From contig CAJNDS010002601.1 of the NCBI GenBank assembly GCA_905221605.1, positions 1 through 64,000 on the forward strand: a stretch of 64,000 nt of DNA. The letters are read 5' to 3'. Below, piece after piece: positions 63,303 to 64,000 of this stretch (positions are counted from its first letter, which is position 1; the number at the start of each line of letters is the position of its first letter). The translations under genes and the position numbers were made by a program. Below the pieces are notes generated by a model. The model was not told the origin of the DNA and did not search any database. It saw only the letters and a program-made list of their open reading frames with translations. This DNA is from Symbiodinium natans. Taxonomy: Eukaryota > Sar > Dinophyceae > Suessiales > Symbiodiniaceae.

Positions 63303-63865
63303 CACAAAAGGGGAAAGAAGAGTACTCTAGGGTTCCTCCCACGAACCCTAAACCCTAAGCCCGAAACCCTCGCAGCACACTTGCTTCTCACAGCTTTGGG
63401 CTTTCTTGCGGGGGGTGTTCGCACTCAGGGTGAATGAAACCAAATAAAGTGTACCCGTTGCTGGGACTCATTGTTCAACACCCATAGGCTTTTCAACACC
63501 CCTAGACCCCAAACCCGAAACCCTAAACCCTAAACCCTAGCCCCCCCTTGTACCTGGACAGCAGAAGACGCCTAGGTCACACTCTTTGAGCTTCTCAGTG
63601 GAGGCCGGCTCTTTCTTGCGTTTTTTTAGGGTTTAGGGTTTAGGGTTTAGGCCAGAGATGCATACTCACATCCTCGAAACAGGGTGGCTTGCCCGCGGCT
63701 TATGTTTGCACAGGCATCATACCCTTTCTCTACGAAGCAGTTCGGCTAGAAGACGTGACCAACTACCCCGACCAGTGGGAGAAGCTCAAGAAGGGTGTGC
63801 TTGAGGAGGACAGACCACGAGTGTGGCATCAAGAGGGCATGCAGAAGTGCAGCCCTGCCGAATGA
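52364..63865 (+). CDS. Protein kinase, multi-exon, HND catalytic loop
   Basis: Exons on the + strand carry kinase landmarks in order: DKYDIVKQHG (start of the catalytic domain), YVVKE (likely ATP-anchoring Lys), an acidic helix ELEQEFERMK, GGDLFNYMQRM, IVHNDLKPENLL (catalytic loop), TITDFGCAK (metal-binding DFG), GDPRYQSPETF (activation segment end) and GYPADIWSLG. The most likely group is the CAMK/CDPK type, from GGDLF and the loop; no EF hands or FHA domain was seen. HRD is HND, so it is a non-RD kinase. The glycine-rich loop and the last lobe segment were not found. The exons from the catalytic loop to DFG, activation segment and DIWSLG join in phase with GC or GT donors. A terminal exon may end at 63865, or the gene may run on past the window. 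Confidence 0.8.
53068..53152. mobile_element. H-family inverted-repeat element
   Basis: CTCAAGAACCCCAAACAAAT and TTGGGGTTCTTAAGCAAATA. Confidence 0.7.
53734..53805 (+). CDS. Kinase exon, VVK strand
   Basis: DPKDTSACPFYVVKETHDK then SLGR. VVK fits the strand with the ATP-binding Lys. The exact limits are uncertain; the frame is open from 53701. Confidence 0.55.
54062..54114 (+). CDS. Kinase exon, possible C helix
   Basis: NPDARAELEQEFERMKCF is acidic and helical, as expected for the C helix with its conserved Glu. An upstream extension (RLWELL) is possible. Confidence 0.4.
54743..54795. repeat. Poly-C run of about 53 bases
   Basis: The longest homopolymer in the window, followed by ACAAAAAAAG. 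Other C runs or C-rich runs lie at 14599-14622, 23258-23308, 40680-40760, 62265-62290 and 63276-63303, and G runs at 5070-5086 and 44686-44711. Confidence 0.9.
55119..55165 (+). CDS. Candidate kinase exon
   Basis: VAELVKGQVPEDGTWK, acceptor GGGCAG, possible GC donor. It follows a CCCCAAA tract and precedes TTTAGGG, but has no kinase motif. Confidence 0.4.
55995..56042 (+). CDS. Kinase exon, GGDLF hinge
   Basis: 16 codons, VGGDLFNYMQRMTPGS, phase 0, GT-AG. This matches the GGELFD hinge segment of CAMK-type kinases. Confidence 0.65.
56366..56577. repeat. Longest interstitial CCCTAAA tract
   Basis: About 210 bp, longer than the visible terminal telomere, with one CTAACC slip near 56460. It lies just upstream of the kinase exon at 56624. 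Confidence 0.95.
56624..56678 (+). CDS. Kinase exon before the catalytic loop
   Basis: ANSITEAWVAQARACQKL with a split Arg codon; a GC donor (GCGTTTAGGG) gives the phase that joins to EGIVHNDLK. It follows the longest CCCTAAA tract. Confidence 0.6.
56733..56810. mobile_element. Left half of a G-family element, joined to the minisatellite
   Basis: ACTTGGAGGTTCATAGCTA runs to ATAACCCCATTTA; the right arm is missing and the 54-bp repeat starts there. Confidence 0.65.
56811..58849. repeat. 54-bp minisatellite, about 38 copies
   Basis: The unit is 54 bp and includes GGCCAGCTGATGCTGATGAT and CTCGCCTTGTCGGGCCGCCC. Copies are nearly identical, with a few deletions that shift frame (for example near 57135, 57655, 57820, 58205, 58400). 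Because 54 is divisible by 3 and the unit lacks stops, ORFs of up to 604 codons appear on both strands; none starts or ends like a gene. Confidence 0.95.
58945..59044. mobile_element. B-family introner-like element, uninterrupted
   Basis: It contains TTCCCCTAGGTTACTGGAC intact and serves as the empty-site form for the two interrupted copies. Confidence 0.75.
59045..59155. mobile_element. B-family element interrupted by CCCTAAA
   Basis: Adjacent to the previous copy. A telomeric tract (59102-59132) lies between TTCCCCT and TAGGTT. Confidence 0.75.
59501..59615. mobile_element. G-family inverted-repeat element
   Basis: TACTTGGAGGTTCATGGTCA to CCCATGAACCTCCAAGTA. Confidence 0.75.
59815..59926. 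mobile_element. D-family introner-like element
   Basis: GGCAGCCCTGTGGTACCC to GACTGGGCTACCAAG. Confidence 0.7.
60282..60336 (+). CDS. Kinase exon, catalytic loop HNDLKPEN
   Basis: EGIVHNDLKPENLLCMQ. HRD is HND; the catalytic Asp, Lys and Asn are present. GT donor after two bases of a codon. Confidence 0.85.
60508..60600. mobile_element. C-family introner-like element
   Basis: GCCCAGTAGTACCCTTC to AGGTTACTGGGCAACCTAG; kinase intron between the HND and DFG exons. Confidence 0.7.
60625..60688 (+). CDS. Kinase exon, DFG
   Basis: FDPQQPGQVPWITITDFGC then AK; acceptor CAAAG, GC donor. DFG is intact. Confidence 0.85.
61605..61667 (+). CDS. Kinase exon, activation segment
   Basis: VKGERDFCSGDPRYQSPETF then K. 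SPE stands in for APE, and GDPRY is where GT-xY normally lies. Acceptor CTGCAG, GC donor, phase 0. Confidence 0.85.
61849..61993. mobile_element. B-family element interrupted by CCCTAAA at the same site
   Basis: Telomeric tract 61930-61974 lies between TTCCCCTA and TAGGTT, as in the copy at 59045. Confidence 0.8.
62961..63002 (+). CDS. Kinase exon, DIWSLG
   Basis: KGEIGYPADIWSLG, joins in phase 0 from SPETFK. Donor GTGGCC. Confidence 0.8.
63040..63135. mobile_element. Diverged C-family element
   Basis: Shares GGGTTTAGGTTCCCTTACAA and AAGCCAAAAAGGGCGC with the other copies; the ends are degraded. Confidence 0.45.
63714..63865 (+). CDS. Kinase exon, C-lobe and possible stop
   Basis: GIIPFLYEAVRLEDVTNYPD then QWEKLKK and on to TGA. 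The GxxPF start fits the segment after DIWSLG, but the phase from the previous exon is unresolved and a small exon may be missing. A GT after AAGAAG may be a donor, making the stop intronic. Confidence 0.6.
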
Positions 63866-64000
63866 AGCGCAAGGCACAGCATGCTTCCACTGAACAGGGT
63901 TTAGGGTATAGGGTTTTCTGGCAGTCACCAAGTCCCAGCTGCAAGAGGGTTAGGTCTTAGGGTTTCAGGGAACCTACAGTGTCTTGAAGTCCTTGCATCT

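Larger units (their letters stand above)
1..64000. repeat. Interstitial telomeric tracts, CCCTAAA orientation (umbrella entry)
   Basis: Tracts of three or more units, often with CCCCAAA, CCCTGAA or CCCTAGA variants, lie near 1291, 3591, 4259, 4601, 4760, 6393, 7268, 7647, 10320, 12514, 14016, 14889-15250, 16262, 16751, 18387, 19136, 20480, 22134, 23098, 24448, 24776, 25270, 27734, 28583, 28963, 29566, 31118, 32149, 32721, 32985, 36292, 37310, 37740, 37957, 38371, 39566, 41723, 45621, 45787, 47842, 48521, 49341, 51437, 52291, 52694, 53294, 53664, 55028, 56366, 59102, 61930, 62112, 63217 and 63505. Where exons can be placed, these tracts usually lie just upstream of an exon on the + strand, that is at the 3' end of an intron. 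Confidence 0.9.
1..64000. repeat. Interstitial telomeric tracts, TTTAGGG orientation (umbrella entry)
   Basis: Tracts lie near 262, 3746, 4983, 5332, 7432, 9230, 9560, 9745, 10273, 14219, 15407, 16394, 17585, 19480, 20127, 20810, 22320, 22914, 23305 (TCTAGGG variant), 24566, 25068, 26449, 26860, 27290, 27965, 29948, 30153, 30583, 31662, 32425, 33196, 36432, 36535, 37446, 38215, 39747, 41210, 41855, 42019, 42662, 42832, 43449, 43591, 45572, 48033, 48785, 49879, 50850, 52436, 52895, 53810, 54320, 55195, 56690, 59212, 60700 (TTAGGGC variant) and 63625. Around placed exons they usually start within a few bases after the exon, and GGTTTAGGG often supplies the GT donor. Confidence 0.9.

Noticed and set aside
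1-64000. Bacterial-type operons, ribosome sites, CRISPR, rRNA or tRNA genes
   Set aside because: Regular repeats here are telomeric or minisatellite, with no spacer pattern; no rRNA or tRNA signature was seen, and the genes are spliced.

Overview
The window is a eukaryotic chromosome end. It opens with a C-rich telomere, (CCCTAAA)n, and then holds genes cut into very small exons, nearly all on the + strand and so reading away from the telomere. It is most likely from a dinoflagellate. The reasons are the Arabidopsis-type telomere repeat, one-directional genes, exons of 25-130 bp, intron donors that must be GC or GA as well as GT if reading frames are to join, many short inverted-repeat insertions of introner type, and a 407-residue protein whose C-terminal domain resembles one I remember as common in dinoflagellate gene models. 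The genus cannot be settled from the sequence, and no bacterial feature, rRNA, tRNA or CRISPR array was seen.

Layout: 1-157 telomere; 158-4893 subtelomeric DNA with introner copies and telomeric tracts but no gene I can support; about 4894-10264 exons of an unrecognised membrane protein; 10560-11891 a two-exon gene for the dinoflagellate-type protein; 11892-13970 no confident gene; 13971-38179 about 33 small exons that join in phase into a membrane-bound pyrophosphatase (V-PPase) fold protein lacking several catalytic residues; 39224-49456 exons of one or more unrecognised genes; 52364-63865 exons of a protein kinase with an HND catalytic loop, one intron of which carries a 2-kb, 54-bp minisatellite.

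The main novelty is the introns. Almost every intron carries degenerate telomeric repeat. Across at least twenty exons the polarity is the same: TTTAGGG just after the exon, at the intron 5' end, and CCCTAAA just before the next exon, at the intron 3' end. One 93-bp intron is little more than CCCTAAA between two copies of a 21-bp exon duplication, and telomeric tracts also sit inside introner copies at repeated positions. This suggests that telomeric DNA, through break repair, telomerase or a mobile element with telomeric ends, makes or remodels introns here.

Most long ORFs are chance frames in low-complexity or repeat DNA. Exon calls rest on reading-frame continuity, splice-site fit and recalled family motifs, not on transcripts or database searches.
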